64,000 nucleotides of DNA, taken from the NCBI RefSeq assembly GCF_030463535.1, contig NC_132887.1:21532943-21596942 (forward strand), written 5' to 3'. The notes below the pieces were generated by a model. It was not told the DNA's origin. It ran no database searches and saw only the letters and a list, made by a program, of their open reading frames with translations. The translations under genes were made by a program, and so were the position numbers. Origin of the DNA: Salminus brasiliensis. Its lineage: Eukaryota; Chordata; Actinopteri; Characiformes; Bryconidae. The first letter of the stretch is position 1. Each line of letters begins with the position of its first letter. Of this stretch, positions 48,401 to 57,299 are shown piece by piece.

Positions 48401-51400
48401 AATGAGCTTACACATAACAACACCACCATCACAGGGATGGACCTGGGGATTAAGCAAAAGCTTTTCAAGTATTACCTCTCAAGAGACTCGATCTACCCAA
48501 TTCTAACAGTCCTCGCGCTGCTGATAACAATAGCCTTATACCTTAAATCACTCCTTCTATCAGTTATGTCTCTGGCTGCGGTCACTTTATCACTCTTGAC
48601 ATCATATTTCTTTTACAAAGTAGCCTTTGGCTTAACGTTTTTTCCGCTGCTCAATCTTGCTGCGATTCTCATTCTTTTGGGAAGTTGTTCGAATCAAGCC
48701 TTTACCTTTATCGACTTCTGGAAGTTACAACTGAGCCATAATCCTCCAGCCGCGCTAGAAAAGAGAATGCACCGGGTCTTGCAGGAAATGGGGTACCTGA
48801 TATTGGTGTCCGGCCTAACATCTAGCATCACATTCTACTCAGGCTACATAAGCAGTATCCCAGTTGTACGGTGCTTTGCTGTGTATCTTGGTAGCGCTTC
48901 TTTAATCAACACACTCTTCGCTCTTGTTTGGCTCCCCTGTACTGTTGTTTTGCAAGAGCGCTATGCGTCAACGTCAGCTTTGTCCACTAAGCCGCCGTGG
49001 AAGCCATGCTGTTCAAAAATCCCTGGGGGATTCTGGCACACAAGTTCAAGGAAGCGGTGCCTTTTTACAATGGGACAGAAAATCCGGGGTCTTAAACGAG
49101 GTCTCACTGATACATCGAACTTGCTTTTCCTAAAGTTCCTGCCCTGTGGCGTGGTCAAGTTTCGGTACATTTGGGTCTGCTGGTTTGCAGTTCTGGCTGC
49201 AGGAGGGATTTACATATCATGTGTTGACCCCGGTATGAAGCTGCCATCCTCAGACAGTAGGGCAACTCAGCTGTTCCGCTCCAGTCATCCTTTCGAGAGA
49301 TATGACGCAGAATACCGCCACCAGTTCATGTTTGAGCGAATTAAACAAGGAGAGGATGAGCCCATGACCTTGACTCTCATATGGGGAGTGGTCCCAACTG
49401 ACGATGGCGATCATTTCCTTCCAAAAAGCAACGGCTCCTTTGCCATGGATCCAGAATTCAATATGACTAGTCCTGAGGCCCAGGAATGGTTGCGAGACTT
49501 GTGTGGAAAAATTCGAAACCAGAGTTTTTATCCAACATTGCCAGCAGAACATGAGGCAGTGGAGGACAACACCTGTTTTGTGTTGGACCTGATTCACTGG
49601 GTGTCCATTCGCCGCTGTTCTGAAAGTGAGGATGCTTTCAGTTTCTGCTGCAACAATGTTTCATTTCCCTACCCTCCTAATGTTTTTGAGCAGTGCCTCA
49701 AAATGATGATGGGAGAACAGCAGGCGGAGAGGCGTTCGGCCAAGAATGGAGGCCTTCGGTTTGATTCGCACGGTCAAATCGCTGCCCTTGTTGTAGTATT
49801 CAAGACCAAGCAGCATTACAGCTTCAACTTCAACACAACCTCACATTTCTACAGCCAGATTGCTTCCTGGTTTAATAAGGAAATTGCTGGAGCTCCAAAA
49901 GGACTCCACAAAGGATGGTTTGTGAGCCAGTTATCATTGTACGACCTCCAGCAATGCCTGAGCACAGAGACATTAGAGGTTGCAGGCTTTTCAGTAGCAC
50001 TTACATTTTCATTGCTTCTGCTCACCACTTGGAATATCCCCTTAAGCGTTTATGTCACTGTCGCTGTGGGGGGCAGTGTTTTTGCCACCATTGGCCTGCT
50101 TGTGCTTCTAGAATGGCAGTTAAATAGCGTGGAAGCCCTGTTTATTTCAGCGGCTGCAGGACTGTCTGTTGACTTTGCAGCCAATTACTGCATTTCCTAC
50201 TGTCTGGCCCCACACAATGACAGACTGGGCAGGGTAGCACATTCCTTGAAGAGAATGGGTTGTCCAGTAGCCATAGGCGCTGGAGCATATTTTTGTGTGG
50301 GGATTATAATGCTCCCTACAACTGCTTTGCTTTTCAGAAAGCTAGGGATTTTTCTACTCCTTGTGAAGTGTGTGGCTTGCGGATTTGCCACTTTTTTCTT
50401 TCAGTCGCTCTGCTGCTTCTTTGGTCCTCAGAAGAACTGTGGGAAAATAATTATACCGTGTGCGACGGAGAGTGCCACGGAAAATACGCCGTCTTCGTGC
50501 ACAGCTGCAGAACCTGGAATTGCCAATCCTTCTGCTAACGGGGCATTCGGCTGTGGCACAGGATCGCGATGTAGAAAGAGCTTCAACAAAGAAGGTGGCG
50601 GAGGATTCCTGTGCCCCAATCAGCAGCGTCACAGGCAGCAGCAGGCAGGGGTGAAGAGAGAGCCAGAGCAGTATGAGCTGCAACCACTAGCCTGCCATCT
50701 GAGTGACAGCTTTGAAAATAGCACTTGCACTAGCAAGCTGTCCAATAGACCTTCTGTCCTTTCGGATGACATCGAGTTCTGTGGTCTCAGTCCAAAGCGA
50801 GATTACGACAGGATTAGCATGGAAGCTGACAGTGAGGAGATAGGTAGCAGGCACCTCAAAGGTTGCAACCCTCCGCCGGCACTGCAGACCTCCTCCCCTT
50901 ACAAGGGGAACATGCTGCGACCTGTGGTGGCACCTCCGAGCGATCCAGCAAAGGAGAGGCTTTTGTGCAAGAAATGCCGTGGCCAATCTGTTGCCGGAAT
51001 TAAGCTATGGAACGCGTCCTTGTCATCCTCTTCCAGCATGGAAGACATCACGGGCACCGAGACTACGAGCATCGCCAATAAAAGGTCACTTTCTATGGAC
51101 GGGGCCACCACATGTCATCCACACAAACGACTTCTGTCGTGCCAGTCTCAGAGCTCTTTTGAAGGACTGGAAGATTCTAACGAGACCTGCTTGAGCGACA
51201 TTGAGCCTGCTGTCCCAGCCCCTCCATCCACTGCGACCGATGGAGAGCTACGACCAGGCCACCTTAACGGCAAGAGAGATACTTTGCGCTTGTCCTTGAG
51301 AGAAACAGTTTACGACCTTGCTTCCCCGGGTTCTGGAAGGGGACGGACAAGCCAAAGTGATCTACCTGTGATACTGCCAAACAGTAAGCCAGATATGCCA

Positions 51401-51445
51401 GATGTTTGGGTCAAGAGGGATGGGAGAGGTGAGGACAGCAGCTGA
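26385..51445 (+). CDS. disp2: Dispatched-2, RND/sterol-sensing-domain membrane protein (eight coding exons)
   Basis: Multi-pass membrane protein of the Dispatched/Patched (RND) family; DISP1 exports lipid-modified Hedgehog, while the role of DISP2 is less clear and largely neural (family knowledge). Join: 26385-26464, 43790-44188, 44277-44306, 45743-45866, 46662-46789, 46887-46984, 47728-47825, 47957-51445; 4446 nt, 1481 residues, phases all consistent (human ~1401). Layout: cytoplasmic N-terminus with [10 protein letters not shown]1 ~180-201; large loop with a proprotein-convertase site RSRR (267-270); sterol-sensing domain TM2-TM6 ~497-650; second loop; TM7-12; long cytoplasmic tail ending in a conserved [16 protein letters not shown]10 keeps GLSVD (Asp ~1058), but the TM4 motif reads GSCSNQ. 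DISP2 rather than DISP1 is shown by QHHVVTVR, the tail motifs ALQTSSPYK and LNGKRDTL, and the TM4 change. Confidence 0.96.
26843..27170 (+). repeat. Direct repeat copy 1
   Basis: ~320 bp shared with 28008-28324, e.g. CAGATTTGGGTCAGAGACAC and CATATATCCCACATATTACT. In disp2 intron 1. Its minus-strand reading frames are not conserved genes. Confidence 0.8.
27310..27650 (-). mobile_element. Tc1-like transposase fragment, family of three
   Basis: Third copy: GTTTACTCACAGAAT..GTGCCACTGGCTACAACACA..AGCATGATCAATCCACC..CTTAACAGTTGGAAAGG. Lies between the two direct repeats. Confidence 0.6.
28008..28324 (+). repeat. Direct repeat copy 2
   Basis: Second copy of 26843-27170, same orientation, 1.17 kb downstream, with scattered substitutions and small indels. 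Confidence 0.8.
28797..28990 (+). repeat. SINE-like unit, one arm of an inverted pair
   Basis: Contains GGTGTAGCATAGTAGGTAAC (A-box-like) and GGGTTTGATTCCC (B box, ~28918-28930). 28797-28945 is the reverse complement of 29800-29950. Confidence 0.65.
29800..29950 (-). repeat. SINE-like unit, opposite arm
   Basis: Includes TTACCTACTATGCTACACCA and ATTTGACATCAGAAAGACAC, complementary to the 28.8-kb copy. Confidence 0.65.
29953..30085 (+). repeat. tRNA-derived SINE fragment (55.8-kb family)
   Basis: GTTGTGGGTTCGATTCCCGG (B box) then GGCAAGCTGCCACTGTTGGG and GAGCAAGGCCCTTCACCC, the same family as 55740-56085. Truncated. Confidence 0.8.
30090..31620. other. disp2 intron 1, no feature recognised
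   Basis: Unique-looking AT-rich intron sequence without an exon or a recognised repeat. Confidence 0.3.
31621..32345 (+). mobile_element. Degenerate Tc1-like transposon
   Basis: Starts with the end CTGGTCAGAAGTTTACATAC and near its far end (32197-32241) encodes [15 protein letters not shown], the Tc1 WPxQSPDLNPIExxW catalytic block. The remainder is decayed. Confidence 0.7.
33575..33596. promoter_or_regulatory. Inverted pair of TCF/LEF-like sites
   Basis: CCTTTGAT, 6 bp, ATCAAAGG: two consensus TCF/LEF words head to head in an otherwise complex block (33540-33830) of disp2 intron 1. Function is inferred from motif only. Confidence 0.35.
34367..34410. repeat. (AT)n microsatellite
   Basis: ~44-bp AT run followed by poly-T. 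Confidence 0.95.
34645..34815 (+). mobile_element. Tc1-like MITE fragment (distal half)
   Basis: CCACAGCTCAATGCTGGGGG..CTAGCCCACGCCTGGTATTA..GACTAGACAAGCTGAGTGTG, part of the family at 143-650. Both ends missing. Confidence 0.7.
34820..37169. other. disp2 intron 1, mostly unassigned
   Basis: No exon found. 36600-36790 has a CCCACNTGGAACCCA-type low-complexity stretch that may be an old repeat. Confidence 0.3.
37170..37530. other. Candidate conserved intronic element
   Basis: Repeat-free block in disp2 intron 1 with an exact POU octamer ATGCAAAT and a close ATGCTAAT ~30 bp apart (about 37442-37475). No coding potential. Regulatory role is inferred only. Confidence 0.28.
38267..38297. repeat. 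(AAT)n microsatellite
   Basis: AATAAT run of ~31 bp. Confidence 0.95.
38689..39065. mobile_element. MITE with ~28-bp terminal inverted repeats
   Basis: Left GCCTGTTTACACCTGGCATT and right AATGCCAGGTGTAAACAGGC are exact reverse complements; ~377 bp, non-coding. Inserted inside the 38.1-39.8-kb Tc1 element. Second copy at 51974-52399. Confidence 0.85.
39396..39452. repeat. (AT)n microsatellite
   Basis: Pure AT run of ~55 bp. Confidence 0.95.
40634..41260. repeat. 48-bp minisatellite, ~13 units
   Basis: Unit of about 48 bp containing GTAGAGGTTCTTCAGAAGGT then TCTCCAGTGTGTAGAATGTT; some units are 44 bp (GTGTAG instead of GTGTGTAG plus TACGTCA). In disp2 intron 1, about 2.5 kb before exon 2. 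Confidence 0.93.
42143..42510. mobile_element. Internally deleted Tc1-like element
   Basis: Left CAGCCATAACATTAACACCA then CCTGTCTAATATTTAGTGGG; right CAGTAATGCTAATGTTATGG. The inner 3' part (TTGGAGATGCTCTGACCCAG) matches a full-length fish Tc1 family but most of the transposase is lost. A partial second copy of the end lies at 42590-42640. Confidence 0.75.
42780..43740 (+). mobile_element. Tc1-like transposase remnant split by a hAT MITE
   Basis: Upstream part has a broken frame with [11 protein letters not shown]; downstream part begins [11 protein letters not shown] at about 43342, a Tc1 core block. Interrupted at 42970-43315 by a foreign element. Confidence 0.7.
42970..43315. mobile_element. 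hAT-type MITE with perfect 8-bp target duplication
   Basis: Ends TAGGGCTGGGCGATATGG and (inverted) TATTGCCCAGCTCTA. Flanked on both sides by GTACAAAC (42962-42969 and 43316-43323), the 8-bp duplication expected for hAT elements. ~346 bp, AT-rich interior, non-coding. Confidence 0.9.
43790..44188 (+). CDS. disp2: disp2 coding exon 2
   Basis: 399 nt after acceptor CGCTTACAG, donor GTCCAA. Encodes the cytoplasmic N-terminal domain with the Cys/His cluster RCPCCGHHH and the DISP2 signature QHHVVTVR. Confidence 0.9.
44277..44306 (+). CDS. disp2: disp2 coding exon 3 (30-nt microexon)
   Basis: Only 30 nt between acceptor CTTTTACAG and donor GTGGGT. Encodes TERLHRIPK, aligning with QERAFQMPK before SYSQ in DISP2. 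Phases 1/2 fit both neighbours. Confidence 0.85.
44500..45683 (-). mobile_element. Tc1-like transposon carrying an inserted L2 fragment
   Basis: Ends CACTCACCAAGCACTTTATT and (inverted) AATAAATTGCTCAGTGAGTG, flanked by TA. Minus-strand transposase is split: [18 protein letters not shown] and [10 protein letters not shown] lie right of the [17 protein letters not shown] and KDGGGGVMV lie left of it. Located in disp2 intron 3. Confidence 0.85.
44931..45447 (-). mobile_element. L2-type LINE 3' fragment
   Basis: Minus-strand frame encodes the reverse-transcriptase C-terminus [20 protein letters not shown] then [14 protein letters not shown]. It ends with AAGTCGCTCTGGATAAGAG and a TGTAAATGTAAATG tail (plus coordinates ~44933-44955). 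5' truncated. Confidence 0.88.
45743..45866 (+). CDS. disp2: disp2 coding exon 4 (TM1)
   Basis: 124 nt; [10 protein letters not shown] followed by the first membrane segment and LPDFSDPL, a Dispatched-family signature at the start of the first extracellular loop. Donor GTAAGT. Confidence 0.93.
46000..46640. other. disp2 intron 4, no feature recognised
   Basis: Unassigned intron sequence; no exon or repeat boundary recognised. Confidence 0.3.
46662..46789 (+). CDS. disp2: disp2 coding exon 5
   Basis: 128 nt beginning [10 protein letters not shown], the conserved continuation of LPDFSDPL. Donor GTACGC. Confidence 0.9.
46887..46984 (+). CDS. disp2: disp2 coding exon 6 (convertase-site exon)
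   Basis: 98 nt after acceptor GTTTCCAG; basic stretch [13 protein letters not shown] followed by NTFFCNAP. The RSRR fits the R-X-K/R-R proprotein convertase rule and lies where Dispatched proteins carry their cleavage site. Donor GTGAGG. Confidence 0.88.
47049..47520 (-). mobile_element. Tc1-like MITE, near full length (minus)
   Basis: Ends ATGTCCAAATGTTTGTGGAC and AGTGTCCCAATTTATCTTCC; a short internal duplication AGTTAAGACAGTTACT (47446-47476). In disp2 intron 6. Confidence 0.75.
47728..47825 (+). CDS. disp2: disp2 coding exon 7
   Basis: 98 nt encoding [30 protein letters not shown], first extracellular loop, between acceptor CTGCAG and donor GTAAAC. Confidence 0.92.
47957..51445 (+). CDS. 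disp2: disp2 coding exon 8 (large terminal exon)
   Basis: 3489 nt from acceptor ATTTCAG to TGA. Encodes residues 320-1481: the rest of loop 1 ([11 protein letters not shown]), the sterol-sensing domain, loop 2 with [10 protein letters not shown]7-12, and a ~350-residue cytoplasmic tail. A single very large last exon is typical of DISP genes. Confidence 0.97.
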   Translation, partial: LRSDAHFEDLCQVKSEVSGSRVKRECCPSWSLGNFLALLNNVSSCFSLTAQQVSDSLNLLRHCAPYYHDGSLVASCAERGKHGYCASVPHDCKRSSIVFQILHYLVDKDFLGPQTVKYQVPSLKYSVLFLPVTKGDELMKIYLEHLEGNELTHNNTTITGMDLGIKQKLFKYYLSRDSIYPILTVLALLITIALYLKSLLLSVMSLAAVTLSLLTSYFFYKVAFGLTFFPLLNLAAILILLGSCSNQAFTFIDFWKLQLSHNPPAALEKRMHRVLQEMGYLILVSGLTSSITFYSGYISSIPVVRCFAVYLGSASLINTLFALVWLPCTVVLQERYASTSALSTKPPWKPCCSKIPGGFWHTSSRKRCLFTMGQKIRGLKRGLTDTSNLLFLKFLPCGVVKFRYIWVCWFAVLAAGGIYISCVDPGMKLPSSDSRATQLFRSSHPFERYDAEYRHQFMFERIKQGEDEPMTLTLIWGVVPTDDGDHFLPKSNGSFAMDPEFNMTSPEAQEWLRDLCGKIRNQSFYPTLPAEHEAVEDNTCFVLDLIHWVSIRRCSESEDAFSFCCNNVSFPYPPNVFEQCLKMMMGEQQAERRSAKNGGLRFDSHGQIAALVVVFKTKQHYSFNFNTTSHFYSQIASWFNKEIAGAPKGLHKGWFVSQLSLYDLQQCLSTETLEVAGFSVALTFSLLLLTTWNIPLSVYVTVAVGGSVFATIGLLVLLEWQLNSVEALFISAAAGLSVDFAANYCISYCLAPHNDRLGRVAHSLKRMGCPVAIGAGAYFCVGIIMLPTTALLFRKLGIFLLLVKCVACGFATFFFQSLCCFFGPQKNCGKIIIPCATESATENTPSSCTAAEPGIANPSANGAFGCGTGSRCRKSFNKEGGGGFLCPNQQRHRQQQAGVKREPEQYELQPLACHLSDSFENSTCTSKLSNRPSVLSDDIEFCGLSPKRDYDRISMEADSEEIGSRHLKGCNPPPALQTSSPYKGNMLRPVVAPPSDPAKERLLCKKCRGQSVAGIKLWNASLSSSSSMEDITGTETTSIANKRSLSMDGATTCHPHKRLLSCQSQSSFEGLEDSNETCLSDIEPAVPAPPSTATDGELRPGHLNGKRDTLRLSLRETVYDLASPGSGRGRTSQSDLPVILPNSKPDMPDVWVKRDGRGEDSS

Positions 51446-51973
51446 CGGAGAGGTTCGGTAGCTAAAACCTCAGTGACTGTTCTCAACATGTCCACTTCTA
51501 ATGCTGTGGCGAACTTGTACAGAGCATCTGACAAATTGTAACAGTATAAATTTTACGGCCTAGTGGACACTACAGATCTATGCCTAAATCCGTAAAAGCC
51601 TACAGGTTACTACAGATCTATGAACACACTATGGTACAGGTGTCCCACTCTTGTGGAATCCTTTACAATTTATTTCACACAGCCTCCACCGGTGATTTTG
51701 ACACCGACGATACACCTAAAATCTGGGGACTGAGGTCACTGCATGTCTTACTGTGTGAGCACTACAAAAGAGGTGTGAAAGCAGCCTGTCTCTCGTGGCC
51801 TTGCGTTGCTGTTTTCTAACACTAAAATTCCATAACTAATCAAAGGATTATGGTGCCTGAACCTGTACATGAGCAAGGCCAGAGCAGTTCACCTAAGCCT
51901 TGTAGTTCTAAAAACATGTAATTGTATTCATTTTGCTTTGTTCAAACCTGCACCAAGCTCAGATATTCTGGTA

Positions 51974-52399
51974 GCCTCTTCACACCTGGCATTAACATGC
52001 GTTTGCAGCGATCGGATCACGTTTGGATTTCACTTGGCCTCATGGAAACTCCCCAAGATACATGATGATCGGATTTACAACCAGATCACTCAAAGCAAGC
52101 AGAAATACGTCTGTCAAAAAAAAAAAAACAACATTAATACAAGTAATTATTACTGTAGATCTTGGCTTCTCTCTCTCTCTTGCTGTGTGTGTGTGTTTGT
52201 GCTTATTTACCGGTAGATGAGAACAGTTGTACAGAGCTCATTCCCTTGCATTTTTTAAATACAGTCTCTCCAAACCAGGACAATACTACACAGCAAAGTA
52301 AAATCGCATTTGAACGTCAAGTGTAAACAGAACCCGGTCAAAGTGTATCCTGATTCTATCCCCATACAAAACACATGTTAAATGCAGGTATAAAGAGGC
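51974..52399. mobile_element. MITE, second copy, in disp2 3' region
   Basis: GCCTCTTCACACCTGGCATT..ATGTTAAATGCAGGTATAAA then GAGGC; same family as 38689-39065 with more divergent ends. Confidence 0.75.
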
Positions 52400-52439
52400 C
52401 CAATTAGGTCCTTGATCTTGAAACCAGATCCAGATCTGG

Positions 52440-52780
52440 TTTGTGATATTTACTAATTGGAAAAATTATCAAATATATATTTTGCAATGTATAAAAATGG
52501 GCAAGAATGTAGCTGTTAAATATATTTTAAAATACATTTGTTTTAGTTCTCTTTAGTTTAAAAAATAAAACAAGATATATATTAAATGATTCACTTATTT
52601 TCACATTTAAGTTTAAGATATGCTACATATGTTCCCAAATAAATTTATTTAAAAATATATCTGATACAGGCTGTATATTCTAAAATATATTTTAGTCTGT
52701 GAAATGTATTTTAGAATGCAATGCAATGTAGATTTATCACATAAGCACTGTAAACGTTTTAAATTCTTCTCTAAACCTGA
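52440..52780. repeat. AT-rich low-complexity sequence
   Basis: Repeated AAATATATTTT / AAAATACATTT words, similar in texture to 18490-19020. Confidence 0.5.
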
Positions 52781-53827
52781 ACATTTTTATTGAATCTCCA
52801 AAAATCAACAAAGCCATTCAAAACTAAACAGCTTTTAATGAACCACAACGACAGAAAGAGGTGTATCATACAATCTTGCACTTCTGAGGTCTGATCTAAA
52901 CAGACACATTCATAAAATATATATATATATATGAAAAAAATAAATAAATAAAACAGGGTTACCAATATCCGATATAGGCATGTGTTAAAACTGTGCAATA
53001 GCTTTTGTTTTTCGGCTCCACACATTAAAGTGTATGTCTTGTCTTTTACATGTTGGTATTCGTTCAGATGATATATGATCACAAGAGTGTAAGGAAAGTT
53101 GTAATAGATTTTATGGTGCAAAGTGTGGTACTGTGTTTTAAGAGGGAAAAGCGTCTAGTGTGACAAATTTAACAATAAGCAGTACGGAATGTAAAAAAGA
53201 AAAAGATACAAAAGCCATTTAATCCAAAAAAAAGAACTTTTTTAATCAAGCACTCGAACACTGTATAGAAGTTTGTTCCAGTGTTACCAAACAACAAACT
53301 GTTTAAGAGAAGGTCCTTTCTGGCCAGCTCATTACTACAATGCAGTCATTGTTGCTTTGGAATAATGGCCAATAACTGACATATCCGTGATGCTGTCCTA
53401 CCTTTCTAATGTACAAAGTGCCAAATGTAAAAAGTAACAGTTCTTTGTGCCAAACAGAGTTGCTGCGTCCAGTTTTCGTGAAACGTACTATTATGAAATT
53501 GTTCTACGTTAATGCTTTGATGTCAGATTTAAAGTGTTTAAGACTAAACTATGATGGAAAAATGATGGAGAACCTCAATAAAAAGACATATTTTACTGAA
53601 GACAGGCCTTTCCTTGGATCAGAGGAAAAATAAAATGGTATTCATCATGCCTCTCTTTCACAGCATTTCACACCCAGAAAAAAAGAAAGCTAAAGAATAC
53701 AGTTTATATTGTTTGTGTGATTTTACTGATTTTTACAAACTAATTTCCTGCAAACCCTGTAATTAAAAAAAATGAGCAAATCCTTAAATAAAAGTAATTT
53801 TAGTCATTTTCCAGAACTGAAGATATT

Positions 53828-54631
53828 CTAATCCTGCACCCACTCTTCTTTAGCCCAGTCAGGCAACTGTGTGGAGTATTCAAAGTCAGGCCCCTTGTAG
53901 CGCAATGCATGCAAATACATGACCAACTCCTTCTCTGTAGGGTCAGGGCGCACAATTTTACACTCTCCACACAAATGATCTCGGACAACCTTGGTAGCAT
54001 CTGCGGTTTTACACGATTCCTCATATTTAGAGCCGCTTTTCTCTGTCTGTGCACCGTCTGTTGTTGCCTCTGAAGGCATGTTCAGTTCGGAATTCCCAGC
54101 CACTGCAGATTCTACTGGCAGTTTATAGGCACCACCTTCACATTTAGCATTTCCAGATTCAGCCAAGGCTGGCAGACCATCATTAACCAAGGCATCACCA
54201 CCTGTACCTGCTTCCTGGCCACTCTTTTTTGATACGACTTCAGGAATATCCAAAAGGCCCAAACTCTCCTTAGAACGGTGCTCCTCAATAAGGGCTTCTA
54301 GCAGCTCGTCGTCGTTTATACCCACCAGACCTCCTTTGCCTCTATTTGGGCCCCATGCAAAAGACCCATAAATGGGGTCATTAATTATGGGGAAGCCGAG
54401 GAACTGGAGGTGAACACGGATCTGGTGAGTTCGCCCTGTGAGTGGGAGACAGCGCACAACACTGGAGCGGCCATTGTAGCTGAGCTTCTGGAAAACCGTG
54501 CGGCAGTCTTTCCCTTTTGGATGCACTCTGCAGAGACCTACTTTGAAGGAGACGACCAGTATGGGTTCCTCACACACCACCTCTCCATCTGGAAACTCAC
54601 CCTCCACACGGCAAACATATTCCTTCTCCAA
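53828..54631 (-). CDS. rpusd2: rpusd2 coding exon 3
   Basis: 804 nt after acceptor CTCACAG; begins LEKEYVCRVEGEFP and ends at a TAG. Holds TGRTHQIRVHLQFLGFPI and the C-terminal extension. Confidence 0.95.
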   Translation of the reverse strand: MEKEYVCRVEGEFPDGEVVCEEPILVVSFKVGLCRVHPKGKDCRTVFQKLSYNGRSSVVRCLPLTGRTHQIRVHLQFLGFPIINDPIYGSFAWGPNRGKGGLVGINDDELLEALIEEHRSKESLGLLDIPEVVSKKSGQEAGTGGDALVNDGLPALAESGNAKCEGGAYKLPVESAVAGNSELNMPSEATTDGAQTEKSGSKYEESCKTADATKVVRDHLCGECKIVRPDPTEKELVMYLHALRYKGPDFEYSTQLPDWAKEEWVQD

Positions 54632-57157
54632 CTGTGAGAAACAATAAGGGACACATTTAACAAATTACTCTTATTTCTAGACAATCTAGCTCCTATTTTT
54701 AATACATGAAGTTTAGCTTATTCATAGAGAGGTCCTGACAGTTCTGGTCTCACCTTTCGATCTCGAACCATCTGATCCAGTTTCTTTGACACCTCCAGAG
54801 TGCGGGCAAACAGAAGAACGCCAGAAGTGAGACGATCCAACCGATGCACGGTGTGAAGGCCACAGAGGCCTTTCTCCTTCCCCAGAATGAAGATCACCGT
54901 GTTGTGGCGATACCGTCCACAGGGATGCACAGGGAGAGAGGCGGGCTTGTCCACCACCACGACTTCACCATTATCAACCAAAATCTCCAACGGCCGACCA
55001 GTTACGGGTGGCTCATGACGATGGACTGTGTTCCTCATAAAGTCATTGTTCTAGAAAAACAAAAGGAGATGCAACAATTCAAGACCTAGCTTCACAAATA
55101 ATGTACCCTAGTGCACGAGAAACCCATAATGCACTGCAGCATTTAAATAAACACAAATCCAAGCCCAAAATTCAGTTCCGTTGAATAATATAGGGTATAC
55201 TATATTCATTTATAATATCAGATATTATATACTATAAAGATGAGAATAGTGTTCCAGGTTTTAGATTAGATATTAATCCACATTCTTTCCTAATTTACTA
55301 CGTTTTATTTGATTATTATTATTATTATTATTATTTTATTTACTTAAGATGAGCATCTGAAGTAGTCCACCATTGACACAGATATGCCATCTTCAACCCG
55401 TACTAACAGGAACACATCCTAGACCAGTACTCCTGTTCAGAGATCCTTTCACAGTATAGGGGTTTCACTGATGACAGGGTCGTGGGTTCAATACCCTGGC
55501 TCGGCAAGGCTTCACCCCATTTGCTCCCTAGGTGCTGTAGCGATGGCTCATGGTCACAGTGTGTGTGTGTATGTGTATTCACAAAAGGCCCAATTCCATC
55601 TGCATCCAACACTAATGGTGAATTTGGTTTTGTTTGTACCAGCACTGCACCGGTAGGGTTTGTTCACTATAGTACAAACCGTGTAAATGCATCCTCAAAC
55701 CTTCACATTAAGGTGCTTAAATGACCCCGATCACAGAAAACGTGATCAGGGCAGTGGTAGCTCAGCGAGGGCAGTGGTGGCTCAGCGTTTAGAGCGCCCG
55801 GTTATCGATAACAGGGTTGTGGGTTCGATTCCCGGGCTTGGCAAGCTGCCACTTTCGGGCCCTTTGAGCAAGGCCCTTTCCCCTCTCTGCTCCCCGGGTG
55901 CTGGAGTTGGCTGCCCACCGCTCTGGGTGTGTGTGTGTACTCACTGCCCCTAGCTCACTAGTGTGTGTGTGAGTGTGTGTTCACTACCACAGATGGGTTA
56001 AATGCGGAGGACCCATTTTGCTGTACAGTGCACACTGTACAGTGACAAATACGTGCACCTTTACCTTTTTACCTTTACCTTACTGAGGGCGGCCTTTGAG
56101 CAATACGCATATATAAAAGGTTGAAACCTTGCTGTTCACTTTTGAGTCTATATATGAAAAATGAATAAAAATTGTTAAATGACTGTGTATCCATCTAATG
56201 GCAGAAAACCAGCTCATTTACATATCCCACCCATTCAGCCTACCACAGTTTTGCTCTGCCCTTTCATAGTGCAGTACAGGCGCAGTGGCAAAATCAGCCA
56301 GTTTCATTCCAATGAAACCAATGAATCTTTGAAACACAGCCAAATATTTTAGAAAAATATTTTTTTTAGACAAAAACATAAAACTACATGAAAATAACTC
56401 ATAAAGTCACTTATGGTCCAATATAACCCTATATATATAAAGCTAGACATACCTCATCATATGTTTTAAACCTCTGGTGTCTGACAGGGTGGACTGAGGG
56501 TACCTTTACTCTGACAGCACCTGTATGTGTTCTCACCTTCAGCTTTATGTTCAAGTCGTCCACAGCTACTTCATTCAGCCGAATTCGCCCGTCTCTCACT
56601 GCTTCCCTGTAGTAGTCCAGCGGCTCAGCACGAAACTCACTACTGAAGACTTCCAGCAGAGTTTTGCCAACCCAGCGGCCCTTACAGTAGGTCTTAAAGT
56701 CAAAGTAATACGGATACACTTTCCGAAGCCCTCCTTCAAAGTAGTACGACGTTTCTGCAAAATGCTCCTGGCTGAAGCTCACCTCGTGGTTGCGCTTCTG
56801 TGGAGGGGGGACGTACCTCTCTCCGGGCTGGAGCTGTTTACCCCCACCGGCTTTCCGCTTCTTGCCGCGTCGGGGTCTCTCCTGGTCGACATGGTCCTCG
56901 CTTTTCCGCTTCCCTGCACAGATCTGCTGGGCACCATCTCTCACCATCGGCTCCTGCTCGGGGGTCCTTTCAGTGGCAGACTCCTCTTTAGGGTCCATGG
57001 CTTGTCTCAGATCAGCAGCGTCGGGTGAACGTGTCCGGGGTGTGTGTGAGACAGGACCGCTGTATTCGCTCACACCGAGTCTTTCACACTGATGCCTCAG
57101 GAAATGACTTCTCTTGAACCACTGAGAGATGAACAGTGTGTTTAACCGACCAGACAT
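53828..57157 (-). CDS. rpusd2: RNA pseudouridine synthase domain-containing protein 2 (three coding exons)
   Basis: RluA-family pseudouridine synthase that isomerises uridine in RNA. Join, minus strand: 56537-57157, 54754-55050, 53828-54631; 1722 nt, 573 residues, phase 0 at both junctions. The N-terminus is basic and could target mitochondria (MSGRLNTLFISQWFKRSHF). A Lys/Arg-rich segment (~RRGKKRK) resembles a nuclear signal. An S4-like part (GRIRLNEVAVDDLNIKLK) and the catalytic motif HRLDRLTSG (catalytic Asp ~279) follow. TGRTHQIRVHLQ and INDPIYGSF complete the fold. The C-terminal ~180 residues end in the conserved CGEC..DPTEKELVMYLHALRYKG segment and WVQD. The human protein is ~545 residues. 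Start chosen as the first in-frame ATG; a downstream ATG (MDPKEES) is possible. Confidence 0.95.
54754..55050 (-). CDS. rpusd2: rpusd2 coding exon 2 (catalytic)
   Basis: 99 codons after acceptor TTTCTAG; VVVVDKPASLPVHPCGRY then the catalytic HRLDRLTSGVLLFAR. Donor GTGAGA. Confidence 0.95.
55312..55336. repeat. (TTA)n microsatellite
   Basis: TTATTA run in rpusd2 intron 1. Confidence 0.9.
55455..55605 (+). repeat. Old copy of tRNA-derived SINE
   Basis: GATGACAGGGTCGTGGGTTC then AATACCCTGGCTCGGCAAGG; a diverged copy of the element at 55740. Confidence 0.65.
55740..56085 (+). repeat. tRNA-derived SINE, near full length
   Basis: A-box-like TGGCTCAGCGTTTAGAGC, B box GGTTCGATTCC (55822-55832), a body with GTTAAATGCGGAGGACCCAT and a tail of ACCTTT repeats. 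Its head is partly duplicated (GGGCAGTGGTAGCTCAGCGA twice). In rpusd2 intron 1. Confidence 0.85.
56537..57157 (-). CDS. rpusd2: rpusd2 coding exon 1
   Basis: 207 codons ending DLNIKLK before donor GTGAGA. Includes YVPPPQKRNHEVSF..YYFEGGLRKVYPYYFDFKTY, the hallmark of RPUSD2 and yeast Rib2/Pus-type proteins. Confidence 0.93.
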
Positions 57158-57290
57158 CCCCAAGCGACATCACTGCTGACACACACTCTCTATACACCGA
57201 GAACACACATGTCCCCTTCTTCCATTGTCGCACTCTGATGACGTCTCTGCAGTCACGCTGCGCTCCAGCCCTCGGTGGACCGATCCTAGG
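57158..57290 (-). promoter_or_regulatory. rpusd2 promoter region (putative)
   Basis: Sequence just upstream of the rpusd2 ATG; contains TGACGTC (57239-57245), a CRE-like core, followed by a short GC-rich stretch. No gene is seen immediately upstream on the other strand. Confidence 0.35.
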
Positions 57291-57299
57291 ACTCATTAC

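Larger units (their letters stand above)
51446..53640 (+). other. disp2 3' UTR / convergent intergenic region
   Basis: No further exon seen. The region likely holds the disp2 3' UTR, with an AATAAA at 53577-53582 as one possible poly(A) signal. It contains a MITE (51974-52399) and AT-rich sequence (52440-52760). rpusd2 ends on the opposite strand at 53828, so the two genes converge here. Confidence 0.4.

Noticed and set aside
50354-50683. Minus-strand open frames opposite the disp2 last exon
   Set aside because: Shadows of the large disp2 coding exon with no independent support.
55820-55850. Possible tRNA gene (GGTTCGATTCCC)
   Set aside because: B box belongs to a SINE; no complete cloverleaf or anticodon stem, and related copies occur at 29.95 and 55.46 kb.
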